Shown in pieces: positions 20,184 through 28,269 of a stretch of DNA of 64,000 nucleotides. The DNA lies in assembly GCF_004770895.1 (NCBI RefSeq), contig NZ_RQHS01000010.1, positions 124,001-188,000 on the forward strand, written 5' to 3'. Position numbers and translations under genes: made by a program. The notes beneath the pieces are model-generated. The model saw only the letters and a program-made list of their open reading frames with translations, was not told the origin of the DNA and made no database searches. Source of the DNA: Leptospira dzoumogneensis. Its GTDB lineage: Bacteria; Spirochaetota; Leptospiria; Leptospirales; Leptospiraceae. The number at the start of each line of letters is the position of its first letter. Position 1 is the first letter of the stretch.

Positions 20184-20809
20184 GATTGGCCGGCCATTTT
20201 TTTGAAGAAGATCACTTTCATATTTTTAGGGATTTTATTCGGGTCGGACTCTTCGCTGATCGGCCCAATAAAATTATAATATAAGATCAAAGGTTTTGTT
20301 TTGAATAGAAGCGTTTCCGGAGTTCCGGTCACTAGTCCTTCGGTACGATCCACTTTGAAAGGCGGCTTCATGATCAGGACAGGAAGTTGTATTCCGAATT
20401 TTTTAACTTCTTCTTTCATTAGAACCGCAGCTTCTTTCATTTTTTGTTCGGTAGAAAGAGCTTCCGGATTATCAAAAAATATATCCGGATCCACGATCAT
20501 GTATAACTTGATATGCGGAGTTTTTTTCAGTTCCGCATTCAGATAATTTAAAACCGGGATTTCCTTGATACAAGGAAGGCAATTCGGTCCGTACACATTC
20601 AGTGCGATACGGTCCGCTGCAATATCCGATATTCGGATATTCTCCCCTTCCAAACTGATGCCTTCAAAATCTTTGACACCTAGATTGGATTGTTCTGATG
20701 GAGCACAAACAGTAAGAAGGCTCGCTATTATTAAAAGGATTAGGCGGAAGAAAATCCCCTTGGAAAAGGGAAAACTAAGCCTGGAATCGGAGTTGGCCTG
20801 AGAATCCAT
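20180..20809 (-). CDS. TlpA-like thioredoxin-fold lipoprotein
   Basis: 209 aa with a hydrophobic N-terminus ending [10 protein letters not shown] (lipobox-like Cys at about residue 35). It then has a TlpA/ResA fold: [18 protein letters not shown], followed by [22 protein letters not shown], whose Cys-x-x-Cys is the redox motif, and a GTPETLLF cis-Pro-like region. It probably works in the periplasm or on the outer face of the inner membrane as a thiol-disulfide protein. It is co-transcribed with the amidotransferase. Confidence 0.75.
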   Translation of the reverse strand: MDSQANSDSRLSFPFSKGIFFRLILLIIASLLTVCAPSEQSNLGVKDFEGISLEGENIRISDIAADRIALNVYGPNCLPCIKEIPVLNYLNAELKKTPHIKLYMIVDPDIFFDNPEALSTEQKMKEAAVLMKEEVKKFGIQLPVLIMKPPFKVDRTEGLVTGTPETLLFKTKPLILYYNFIGPISEESDPNKIPKNMKVIFFKKMAGQS

Positions 20810-20940
20810 GGGCGTTTACCAAAATCGAAGATTCTCCCCAGAATTCAAGGAATAAACGAAAGATATAAGGGATTGACAGAGAAGGGAAATTGAGAATGAT
20901 GGTAGTTTCAAAGGCCTCTATCCCCTCTCAGGAATACAAA

Positions 20941-21429
20941 ATGACCCAGAACCAGAATTCAGAATTCGATATTGTAACTTTGATTGAACTGGCCAAAAAA
21001 AACAAGTATGAAAGAGCCGTAGCCGGCTTCCAAGTCCTGGATAGAATCGACAGACTCGAATTGCCTAAAAAGATCAAAGGACGCAAACTTGCAGTCCAAG
21101 CGATGTTTGCACTCGCAAACGACGAAGTTCAGTATAAATACGTAACTAAAGAAGAAAGAGCCATCACTGAAGCGGAAGCTCAAGGAAACGGAGCCACTTA
21201 TTCTCAATTCAACGGGCTATTCGAAGCTCCTCAAGCCCCCATCGCAGAAGAAGATATGGAAGAAGATTTCATTCCGGAAGAAGCTGCAAAACCTCTTATG
21301 GACATGGAAGATGGTGAAGAGGGAGAATCCTACGACGAAGAGGAAGACGATTCCGATGACGACGAGGATGAAGAAGAGGAAGATGATGATGATTCCGACG
21401 ACGATGAGGACGAAGAAGACGAGGATTAA
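20941..21429 (+). CDS. Probable RNA polymerase omega-like subunit with long acidic tail
   Basis: 162 aa from ATG 20941 (CAGGAA upstream; an earlier in-frame ATG at 20890 lacks similarity support). Residues about 20-70 (NKYERAVAGFQVLDRI, KGRKLAVQAMFALANDEVQYKY) follow the omega pattern of N(R/K)(F/Y)E...A..R followed by K....A...IA. From about residue 100 the protein becomes almost purely Asp/Glu with a few Ser, ending SDDDEDEEDED. Omega proteins stabilise the beta' subunit. The acidic extension is unusual. The identification is by eye and moderate. Confidence 0.55.
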   Translation: MTQNQNSEFDIVTLIELAKKNKYERAVAGFQVLDRIDRLELPKKIKGRKLAVQAMFALANDEVQYKYVTKEERAITEAEAQGNGATYSQFNGLFEAPQAPIAEEDMEEDFIPEEAAKPLMDMEDGEEGESYDEEEDDSDDDEDEEEEDDDDSDDDEDEEDED

Positions 21430-21471
21430 TCTATCTTCCAGCTTGTCCGGCAATCTGACGGTTCTAATAAT

Positions 21472-22803
21472 TTGAAGGAGGAAAATTCCTCCTTCCATCT
21501 ACATTCTACACAAAATCCGATCAAAGAGGGAGAGAGAATCTCTCTTTCTATTCCTTCTCCCCTACAAAAAGACGAAATCCTGGTAATCATTGGGATTGGC
21601 TGCGGCTATCATGTGATTTCATATTTGAAATCTGTCGAAGATACTACAAAAATCCTACTACTCGAACCATTCTCCGAACTAGAATCTCTAGTTGGGGCAG
21701 AACTTAGGGAAAAATTAGGCGGGGTCCCGATCCATTATGGTTGGGAGAAGTTTTCAGAGTTAGATAGATCCCACTGGATGCCTGCTGGTACCAAGAACCT
21801 TCGAATTTTCATTCATCCGAATTATTCCAGACGTTATCCTGAGCTGAGCGAAAAGATCCTCTCCTTCTTCCAAAAGAAAGAATCCGTTTCTCAAAACAAA
21901 CTCGCGAAGCAGGAATTCGGAAGATTATGGGTCAGGAACTTCTTCAAACATCTAAAAAAGTCTTCTGAAAGCCGGGACTCCTATCGAATTCTCGGAAAAA
22001 CTATTTCGCCTAAACCTGGGAAGATAGGATGTTTTGTAGGAGCTTCGCCAAACCTAGAATCTGAGATCGATTGGATCCGCCAAAATAAGGAAAAAATCTT
22101 CCTACTCAGTTCGGACACTGCACTCGGCTATTTATTAGAAAACGAGATCCAACCGCATGCGGTGCTTTCTATAGACAGCGGACTTGGTACATTCTACCAT
22201 TTTCCGGAGCGCATTCCTGAGAATATTCCAATCTTTACCTGGTTTGGCGGTGCTTGTAGGATCTTCGACCTCAAAAACCCAAAGATCATCTATCTTTCTA
22301 CCCATCCGTTGGACCAGATCTTAGGAGCAAAATTTTATCCAAATGCACCGATCTTAGAAAACCCATCCTTAAATGTGGCGGGCCTTGCAGTTTCGCTACT
22401 TCAATCTTTAGGAGCAGAATCCGTTCTATTGAAAGGATTCGGTTTCGAAAGAGAAGGAGGAAAAACTCACTGCAGATCCACAGGTTACGAAAGATACGAC
22501 AGATTTTTCATAGATCGTAAAAGAAGCTTATATAATTCGAGATATACACCTGAATCTAGATGGAGAACAAGAACGAGCGTCCTAGAAATATTACAGAATT
22601 GGAGTCCACTCCCTATTCTTTCCGAAATCGACTCCAAGGCGCAAACGTTTTCAGGCTGGGAAAATTCTTTGGACAGTTATCCTTCTTCTTTTCCCGGTTC
22701 CGGACAAAACTGGAGAAAACTTTGTTCCGGAATTTCGGAACTTCCAAGTGAGATCCGGAACCTTCTTCCCAGAGAAACTAGACTTTTAGATCCAAGAACC
22801 TAA
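21472..22803 (+). CDS. DUF115 / MptE-like protein (Maf-type motility accessory family)
   Basis: 443 aa. The central block GCFVGASPNLESEIDWIRQNKEKIFLLSSDTALGYLLENEIQPHAVLSIDSG is the hallmark of the DUF115/6-hydroxymethylpterin-pyrophosphokinase-like domain, shared with Maf flagellin-glycosylation proteins. It is followed by STHPLDQ, SLNVAGLAVSLLQSLGA and GFGFEREGGKTHC. An in-frame TAA TAA precedes the TTG at 21472, so that TTG is the only usual start. Unusually, the AAGGAGG sequence (21475-21481) lies inside the first codons and is part of a hairpin GGAGGAA-AA-TTCCTCC. Sugar-nucleotide or pterin substrate not known. Confidence 0.72.
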   Translation: MKEENSSFHLHSTQNPIKEGERISLSIPSPLQKDEILVIIGIGCGYHVISYLKSVEDTTKILLLEPFSELESLVGAELREKLGGVPIHYGWEKFSELDRSHWMPAGTKNLRIFIHPNYSRRYPELSEKILSFFQKKESVSQNKLAKQEFGRLWVRNFFKHLKKSSESRDSYRILGKTISPKPGKIGCFVGASPNLESEIDWIRQNKEKIFLLSSDTALGYLLENEIQPHAVLSIDSGLGTFYHFPERIPENIPIFTWFGGACRIFDLKNPKIIYLSTHPLDQILGAKFYPNAPILENPSLNVAGLAVSLLQSLGAESVLLKGFGFEREGGKTHCRSTGYERYDRFFIDRKRSLYNSRYTPESRWRTRTSVLEILQNWSPLPILSEIDSKAQTFSGWENSLDSYPSSFPGSGQNWRKLCSGISELPSEIRNLLPRETRLLDPRT

Positions 22804-22912
22804 TTTTGGGTCGAAGATCCTACAAGAAGAAGATTCAACTACTTGACATTCCGGGAGAATTCTCCAAAACTCTCTAGTTCCGGGAAACCGGCCAACCTTT
22901 CGGTCTAGGATT

Positions 22913-23404
22913 ATGAATAAAGGTTATATTATTTGTGTCGATGATGAAGTGTCGGTGCTGGAGACTCTCCAGGAACAGCTTCATAACGAATTCGGTAAGA
23001 CTCATGAGATCGAAACCGCAAGAAGCGCTGAAGAGGCACTCGCCTTATTGGATGAGATCCAAGCTTCCGGTTATGTGATCGAAGTTATCATTACGGATCA
23101 GGTAATGCCCGGTATGAAAGGCGCCGATTTTTTGGAATCGGTCCACAAACGGTCTCCTGACTCGATCAAAATTCTGCTCACCGGCCAAGCCGGTTTGGAT
23201 TCCGCAATCCACGCGATAAATTTCGGGGGATTGAGCAGATACGTGGAAAAACCCTGGAACATAGAGGATCTAACCAGAGACATCCGATCTTTGATAGAAA
23301 AGTTCCGGCAGAACCTGGAGAATCAACATTTAGTCAATGAGCTTAACAGAAGAATCAAGGAACTCGAAGAAGAAAACCGCAAGCTGCAGCAAACAGGCGA
23401 ATAA
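22913..23404 (+). CDS. Single-domain response regulator with C-terminal coiled coil
   Basis: 163 aa receiver. Acidic pair CVDDEV at 8-13, phospho-acceptor Asp in [10 protein letters not shown], switch Thr/Ser region ILLTGQAG, and Lys in VEKPW. After the receiver (about 125 on) is a charged heptad-like helix ([19 protein letters not shown]), suggesting dimerisation. The receiver type (LTGQAG, YVEKPW) is like that of RpfG-class regulators, but there is no HD-GYP domain. Its end overlaps or abuts the HEAT-repeat gene. Confidence 0.85.
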   Translation: MNKGYIICVDDEVSVLETLQEQLHNEFGKTHEIETARSAEEALALLDEIQASGYVIEVIITDQVMPGMKGADFLESVHKRSPDSIKILLTGQAGLDSAIHAINFGGLSRYVEKPWNIEDLTRDIRSLIEKFRQNLENQHLVNELNRRIKELEEENRKLQQTGE

Positions 23405-23441
23405 CCTGCTCTCGGCCCTCGAAAACAAAACAGATCCGATC

Positions 23442-24752
23442 TTGCGGCCTTCCCGCTTTATTAGCTTGGCCGGTATTTCCACGCTTTCTCTGGTATTGTC
23501 CTTTCTTTCTTTCGGCGCCTTGGCCGCAAAAGAAGCTCCGCCTAAACCTAAATATACGGAAGAACAGATCCGTAAGAAAAAAGAAGTACTTTCAAAAGTT
23601 CTAAAATACGGGACCACAAAAGAAAGAGCAAGCGCTCTAAGAGAACTAGAAGATTTTCCAAAAGAAGAAGCTGGAGAATTATACGACCAAGTCGGAGTGA
23701 TCCTTTCCAAGGATCCGGATTGGTCCATGAAGATCTATGCTCTTAGAATTTCAGGAATCTTAAAACTTACCCAATTCGAAGATAAGATCATCGCATTATT
23801 AAAACATGACCAGCAAGATGTGCAGAAAGAAGCGGTCTATGTAGTCAAAAAACTAAAATTCGATTCCGGGATCCCTGTTTTAACTGAATTACTTAAGGCC
23901 CAGGACTTCACCAAAAATTCGAATTTTCTGATCGCACTTATAGAAACATTAGCAGAATTTCCTCAGGCAAACGAACCATTCTCCGTATTAGAAGCAAGAT
24001 TCCAAGAGAAGTTTAACGATCCTGAAGTAAGAGCACAAATCGCACTCTATTTCGGAAAAGTAAAAAAGTCTTCGATAGAGAATGTTTTGATCGCAACTGT
24101 AAAAGATGAAAAAGAACCGATCACACTTCGCGCCTACTCGGTAAACGCACTCGGAAAGATCAAATCGGAAGCCGCAATCACTCCTCTCAGAGAACTTCTG
24201 GAAAAGATCCGCGCTTTAAAATCCAAGAACGATATCCAAGATTACCAAGCACTCAAGATACACACAATTACCGCTCTTGTTTCCTTAGGAGATAAGGAAA
24301 TTATAGAAGAATTATATTCATTCGCAAGAGACGACGATGCAATGGTCCGACTCCGCGCCATCAAACATTTGGCGGAAACGGAAGATCCTGCAGTGATCGA
24401 AATTTTAGAATATAAGGCACAAAGAGATCCCAGCGAAAAAGTAAAACGTGCTGCCCAAAATGCTTTGGACCAACTTCGTAAAAAATTAGATCCTAGTTTT
24501 GTGCCTGCAAGTGCAGAGACCAAACCTGCAAAAGATACAAGCACCAGAAAAGCGGGAGGTTCCGGATCTTCTTCATCCAGAAGGTCCAGACCTAGCAGCG
24601 GCGGAGGAGAAGGTTCTAATCCTGTTCCATTAAGCGGAGAAGGAGCCGGATCTTCCGGAGGCAGCACTGGCGGCGGATCATCCGGTTCAGGAGGTTCTTC
24701 CGGAGGAGGAAAACCATCCGGCGGAGAATCAGAGGATCTGGAAAACGATTAA
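23442..24752 (+). CDS. Exported HEAT-repeat protein with Gly/Ser-rich tail
   Basis: About 436 aa from a TTG at 23442. The alternative ATG at 23337 adds 35 hydrophilic residues and overlaps the preceding gene by 68 nt. The TTG start places [27 protein letters not shown] at the N-terminus as a clean signal peptide. The body is a series of paired helices typical of HEAT/PBS-lyase repeats (for example [74 protein letters not shown]). The last about 80 residues are Ser/Gly-rich low complexity. Likely a periplasmic scaffold; function unknown. Next gene overlaps its stop by one base. Confidence 0.7.
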   Translation: MRPSRFISLAGISTLSLVLSFLSFGALAAKEAPPKPKYTEEQIRKKKEVLSKVLKYGTTKERASALRELEDFPKEEAGELYDQVGVILSKDPDWSMKIYALRISGILKLTQFEDKIIALLKHDQQDVQKEAVYVVKKLKFDSGIPVLTELLKAQDFTKNSNFLIALIETLAEFPQANEPFSVLEARFQEKFNDPEVRAQIALYFGKVKKSSIENVLIATVKDEKEPITLRAYSVNALGKIKSEAAITPLRELLEKIRALKSKNDIQDYQALKIHTITALVSLGDKEIIEELYSFARDDDAMVRLRAIKHLAETEDPAVIEILEYKAQRDPSEKVKRAAQNALDQLRKKLDPSFVPASAETKPAKDTSTRKAGGSGSSSSRRSRPSSGGGEGSNPVPLSGEGAGSSGGSTGGGSSGSGGSSGGGKPSGGESEDLEND

Positions 24753-25243
24753 TGAAACAATTCCTTCTCCTATCCGCAATCCTTTGTATCATACCAACAT
24801 CGGATGGGAGAAGATTGGATGCGGAACCCGCAGGAAATACATACCGAGGGACGATCACTCTTAAAGAACCTAGAGCCCTCGATATAAAAGAATCCTTAAC
24901 TGATTCTTCTCCCAATTATCCGGAAACAATCAAACTATATTACCAAGGCCTAAAGGAAAACTACGTAGTATTCTACGATTGGAACGGACATACATTATAT
25001 TATAAATATAGAGATAATAAATTCGATAGAAGATTCAAAAAATACGTATCAAGATTAGCGGCTGGCGCACCTTACGAAGTAACAGGAGAATACCAAGGAG
25101 TATTCGTATTCGAAAACAAAACCATTCGAAGATTCAAGAAGAAGGGAGAAGATACACTCGCAGACAGAAAAGAAAAACAGTCCATCCCGGTATTCCAGCT
25201 AGTCAAATACAGAGAATTGATCTTAGAGGAAATCATCTTTTGA
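24752..25243 (+). CDS. Exported hypothetical protein
   Basis: 163 aa with signal peptide [19 protein letters not shown] and a small beta-rich basic domain (TYRGTITLKEPRALDI, YYQGLKENYVVFYDWNGHTLYY, YEVTGEYQGVFVFENKTIRRFKKKG). The pattern is reminiscent of a small OB-like beta domain, not assigned. Its ATG shares a base with the stop of the HEAT gene, and its end overlaps the next gene, so three genes form one translation-coupled set. Confidence 0.65.
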   Translation: MKQFLLLSAILCIIPTSDGRRLDAEPAGNTYRGTITLKEPRALDIKESLTDSSPNYPETIKLYYQGLKENYVVFYDWNGHTLYYKYRDNKFDRRFKKYVSRLAAGAPYEVTGEYQGVFVFENKTIRRFKKKGEDTLADRKEKQSIPVFQLVKYRELILEEIIF

Positions 25244-25740
25244 TCCGAGTTCCCTTCTACAAAATCCTTCCTTTCTTATTCATCCTCACAAGCGCTTCCG
25301 TGTCTTCTGTTCCCTTAGACCCGGACCAAAAAGTCTACCAACCTGGAGAAACATTTACCGAAAATTTTATCCGGATCGATTTTCCTGAAAAAGCACTGGT
25401 CCGCACCGAATCCAGAAAACGCTGGAGAGCGGTCCCACTCAAAGACAGGCCTTGGCTTGCCATATGGAGAAAACTGGACAGAGTCGGAGAAGAAACTCTG
25501 GGAACCAAGGTACTAGAAGCGGTGTTTCCAAACGTTACACCGGAAAAATTCAGCATCTATAGGACGGAGATACTACGTTGGTCTAAAGAAGACAATTCCG
25601 GAGGAAACCCACTCCAACTCTATTTTTTTCTGCTCCGAAAAGAAGATAAGGCCTACACATTCTATATCGCTTTCTACAAAGAACGCCAAGACTTAAAGGA
25701 TTGGTTTTCCGATCCAAACCGTTACTTGAACCCTCAGTAA
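25240..25740 (+). CDS. Exported hypothetical protein
   Basis: 166 aa with signal peptide MIRVPFYKILPFLFILTSASVSS, followed by a compact domain rich in Trp, Arg and Lys. The TTG start at 25240 overlaps the preceding TGA as TTGA. No family recognised. It is the last gene of the response regulator-HEAT set; tRNA-Met follows 44 nt later. Confidence 0.6.
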   Translation: MIRVPFYKILPFLFILTSASVSSVPLDPDQKVYQPGETFTENFIRIDFPEKALVRTESRKRWRAVPLKDRPWLAIWRKLDRVGEETLGTKVLEAVFPNVTPEKFSIYRTEILRWSKEDNSGGNPLQLYFFLLRKEDKAYTFYIAFYKERQDLKDWFSDPNRYLNPQ

Positions 25741-25784
25741 AATCGACTTGCTAGTAGGCGTGGTCCTCAAAAAATGGAGCCTCC

Positions 25785-26003
<219 letters not shown>

Positions 26004-26041
26004 ACCATTTTTTTCCCATATTTCAATTTCAGATAAACGGT

Positions 26042-26141
26042 CCAGAAGGACTTGAAGCTTTTGCACGAGAGCATTTGCAGCGATCCGTAGAGAGCGTCGC
26101 AAATGCGCCGCGAGCCATGGATGGCGAAGCGAGTGCAAAAG
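26042..26141. repeat. Inverted T-arm copy and nested inverted-repeat module
   Basis: 26042-26056 (CCAGAAGGACTTGAA) is the exact reverse complement of the tRNA-Met T-arm end. It is followed by CTTTTGCAC (26058-26066) pairing with GTGCAAAAG (26133-26141), enclosing GCATTTGC (26071-26078) pairing with GCAAATGC (26099-26106). The module sits between the tRNA-like copies and the AT-rich gene. No protein-coding frame in it looks real. Confidence 0.65.
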
Positions 26142-26221
26142 ACGCCGTGGAGCCAAGTTTGACAGGAAGGCAAACTGCGTAACGGCAAGTCCTTTACTCA
26201 TTATTTTAAACGCAACATTCT

Positions 26222-26800
26222 TCAGTTAATTGAATAAAATAAAACAGTCTCCAATGCACGCATGTTAGTTATTTCTTTATCAATATATTTCTTTTCTTTT
26301 AGTATATTTTGAATCATAACCATTTCCGGTTTTTGGGAAAAATCGCGTAACGTTAAGTTATATTGAATGTAATTCTCTATGTTGTTTGTATTATAGCCCC
26401 TTCCTTTCTTATCAAAAAGAGCTTTATATACCTTCGAATCCCAGATCGCGTACATTTCCGGATTCATAAAATGTAAAAATTTACTCCCACCTACAATGGA
26501 GTTATTGATCTTTTCTTTAATTAAACTTAAAAATTCTACGGAACAATTTCCGATCTTTATATTTTCCTCATAAAAAGAATAATCATCTTCTCTTAAAAAT
26601 TTATAATCCAGAATGGTTGGCATCCATCCATATACAATATGAGCAACCACAACAAATGATTTTCTATCAATTTTTTCTATACTTTGAACAAAATCCAGTA
26701 AATCATGATAAACTGATAAATATTGATTATTAGGAGTGGCGCTTAAACTTAGAGCCTTTGAAACAAAATATTCGACAGTAAATGATTTAAAGTTCTCCAT
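26222..26800 (-). CDS. Unknown AT-rich protein in the tRNA-linked patch
   Basis: 192 aa from ATG 26800, no clear ribosome binding site. Codon use is visibly AT-richer than neighbours. A distinctive block SKFLHFMNPEMYAIWDSKVYKAL resembles the helix-hairpin-type 'LHF..P...P..D..V' segment seen in some DNA-glycosylase-like and restriction-associated proteins, but I cannot place it in a family. It lies downstream of a VapBC pair on the same strand, 47 nt away, next to tRNA remnants, so it is probably acquired. Confidence 0.6.
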   Translation of the reverse strand: MENFKSFTVEYFVSKALSLSATPNNQYLSVYHDLLDFVQSIEKIDRKSFVVVAHIVYGWMPTILDYKFLREDDYSFYEENIKIGNCSVEFLSLIKEKINNSIVGGSKFLHFMNPEMYAIWDSKVYKALFDKKGRGYNTNNIENYIQYNLTLRDFSQKPEMVMIQNILKEKKYIDKEITNMRALETVLFYSIN

Positions 26801-26847
26801 AATTTTTGAATTTATTTAAAATTTAATGATGCAGCGCGAATGACTTA

Positions 26848-27246
26848 CTACAACGACCAATCCTCTATTTTTAGATTCTTTACTCTATTAAATTCTTTCG
26901 TATTGTTTGTAATGAACACAAGATTTCGTGATAAAGCTTGTGCAGCTAATAATGTATCAATAGATCCGATTAAATTTCCTGATTTTTTCAGATCGACTTT
27001 AATAATCCCAAATGCTTTTGCATCAGATTGTTCAAAAGGAAGAATTTCGAATATTGATAAAAATTCTATTAGTGAAATCCTATTTTTCTCTTTATACGTG
27101 CTGTTCTCTATGCCGAATTCCAGCTCGGCAAGTGTCAAAGAAGATATGAATAATCCCTTATTCATATTTTTCTTTAATTTATCCAATAATATTTGATTTT
27201 TCTTTTTTATAAGAAAAATGCAAATATTAGTATCAAGAAGATACAC
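26848..27246 (-). CDS. vapC: VapC-type PIN-domain toxin ribonuclease
   Basis: 132 aa PIN domain. The acidic site is visible: Asp5 in MYLLDTNICIFLI, Glu41 in SSLTLAELEFGI, Asp97 in LIGSIDTLLAAQAL, and the terminal TNNTKEF strand. VapC toxins are Mg-dependent endoribonucleases, often cutting tRNA. It starts with GTG immediately after the antitoxin stop (0-nt gap), so translation is coupled to vapB. Confidence 0.9.
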   Translation of the reverse strand: MYLLDTNICIFLIKKKNQILLDKLKKNMNKGLFISSLTLAELEFGIENSTYKEKNRISLIEFLSIFEILPFEQSDAKAFGIIKVDLKKSGNLIGSIDTLLAAQALSRNLVFITNNTKEFNRVKNLKIEDWSL

Positions 27247-27477
27247 TTAAAACCTTTCTCTTTCAGATTCAGAAAGTGTTTCCCGTCCTTCCCTTAAAAA
27301 ATCTTCGCTAAAGCCGTTCAAACCATCAAGAAATACATTCCATACTTTATTCTTCGGAACTAAGATAACTGCTTCTCCAACCTTCTGGATGAAAACGTCG
27401 TCACCCTTGAATTGAAATTCCTTAGGCAATCTTACTGCCTGGCTTCTTCCATTTATAAATAGTTTTGCAGTTTGCAT
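27247..27477 (-). CDS. vapB: VapB-type antitoxin (AbrB/SpoVT fold)
   Basis: 76 aa. The N-terminal swapped-hairpin DNA-binding fold is AKLFINGRSQAVRLPKEFQFKGDDVFIQKVGEAVILVPK, the classic 'NGRSQAVRLPK' VapB signature. The acidic C-terminal part (GFSEDFLREGRETLSESERERF) would block the toxin. An almost certain operator (27500-27515) lies 23 nt upstream. Confidence 0.9.
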   Translation of the reverse strand: MQTAKLFINGRSQAVRLPKEFQFKGDDVFIQKVGEAVILVPKNKVWNVFLDGLNGFSEDFLREGRETLSESERERF

Positions 27478-27499
27478 TCATTTTAATCCTCGTTAAGAT

Positions 27500-27515
27500 A
27501 TATATCATGATATAT
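27500..27515. promoter_or_regulatory. Perfect 16-bp palindromic operator of vapBC
   Basis: ATATATCATGATATAT is a perfect palindrome centred at 27507/27508, just upstream of vapB. VapB proteins bind such palindromes to repress their own operon, so this is the probable operator overlapping the promoter. Confidence 0.8.
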
Positions 27516-27540
27516 CACAAGTCAATTCTTAATTTAGTCC

Positions 27541-27668
27541 CTGCGGCAGGGATACGCAGGGCGACAGTCCGGCCTTGAGCCGGACGAGCGCGAATGGCGA
27601 GCCCGAAGTAGCCCGTTCCGAGCTTTGCTCGGAGCCGCCCATATTTTTTGTAGGAACTCCAACACGCC
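27541..27668 (-). repeat. Family B multi-hairpin repeat, copy 2 (inverted, longer)
   Basis: Read on the minus strand from 27668 it begins GGCGTGTTGGAGTTCCTACA, then GGGCGGCTCC, the stem TCCGAGC-AAA-GCTCGGA, CGGGCTACT, and further hairpins TCCGGC-TCAA-GCCGGA and a CCCTGCG/CGCAGGG pair. The first about 85 nt correspond to the copy at 4680-4756; the remainder has no second example in the window. It fills the gap between vapB and the membrane protein gene and is much GC-richer than the patch before it. Confidence 0.7.
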
Positions 27669-27681
27669 ACAACTGGCAAAC

Positions 27682-28011
27682 TTAACCACCCACTCCGTGA
27701 TCCAAGATCCTTCTCAAAAACCAATCCGCACCAAAATACAGAAAGATACTTCCCGCATAGAATAGAAGGAAGAAGACCCATTTTAATCTGGAGCCGTAAC
27801 CTAATCCAAAATAGATGAACGCAACAACATAGAGTGAGTGTTTGATCCCGCAGATGAGATATAATAAAAGAAATGCGTGGTCCAGTTCGGTGAGATGTCC
27901 GTCAGGAAATCCGATCAACGACCTTTCGTAAAAGAAATACGCAGAGAGACCAAGCGAGATCGTTCCTAGATAGATCGCAGTTGGTAAAATTCGTTTTTGG
28001 AATGTGTTCAT
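27682..28011 (-). CDS. Hypothetical three-helix membrane protein
   Basis: 109 aa from ATG 28011 (GGAGAG before it), trimmed from a longer frame starting at 28068 that would put a Arg-rich, non-membrane stretch first. Three hydrophobic segments: TAIYLGTISLGLSAYFFY, FLLLYLICGIKHSLYVVAFIYFGLGY and WVFFLLFYAGSIFLYFGADWF. No family recognised. Confidence 0.6.
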   Translation of the reverse strand: MNTFQKRILPTAIYLGTISLGLSAYFFYERSLIGFPDGHLTELDHAFLLLYLICGIKHSLYVVAFIYFGLGYGSRLKWVFFLLFYAGSIFLYFGADWFLRRILDHGVGG

Positions 28012-28202
28012 ATTCTCTCCGAAATTTCGAGTGTAGGATCTTCGACGAACCGGATCGAAACAAGACATAAACTTTTTAATGCGACAGAATAAGGTAAAGA
28101 TTTCCTAATATTATGTCTTTTGAATTAGTTTTTCAGAAAACCGAAGCGATTAGAAGGCAGTCTAAATTTTTCAGTTTTGCTTGCCCTCTCATTTGGGATA
28201 CT

Positions 28203-28252
28203 GTAAATTGTGTCAGAATAACTAAATTAGTCAAAACTTTGACACAGTTTAC
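28203..28252. promoter_or_regulatory. 13-bp inverted repeat before the hybrid kinase gene
   Basis: GTAAATTGTGTCA (28203-28215) and TGACACAGTTTAC (28240-28252) are reverse complements with one position that would be a U-G pair in RNA, separated by 24 nt. The right arm ends 17 nt before the kinase start. It could be an operator for a dimeric regulator or a leader hairpin. The rest of the gap 28069-28202 shows nothing else. Confidence 0.6.
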
Positions 28253-28269
28253 GTTAGGAGAAACTCGGG

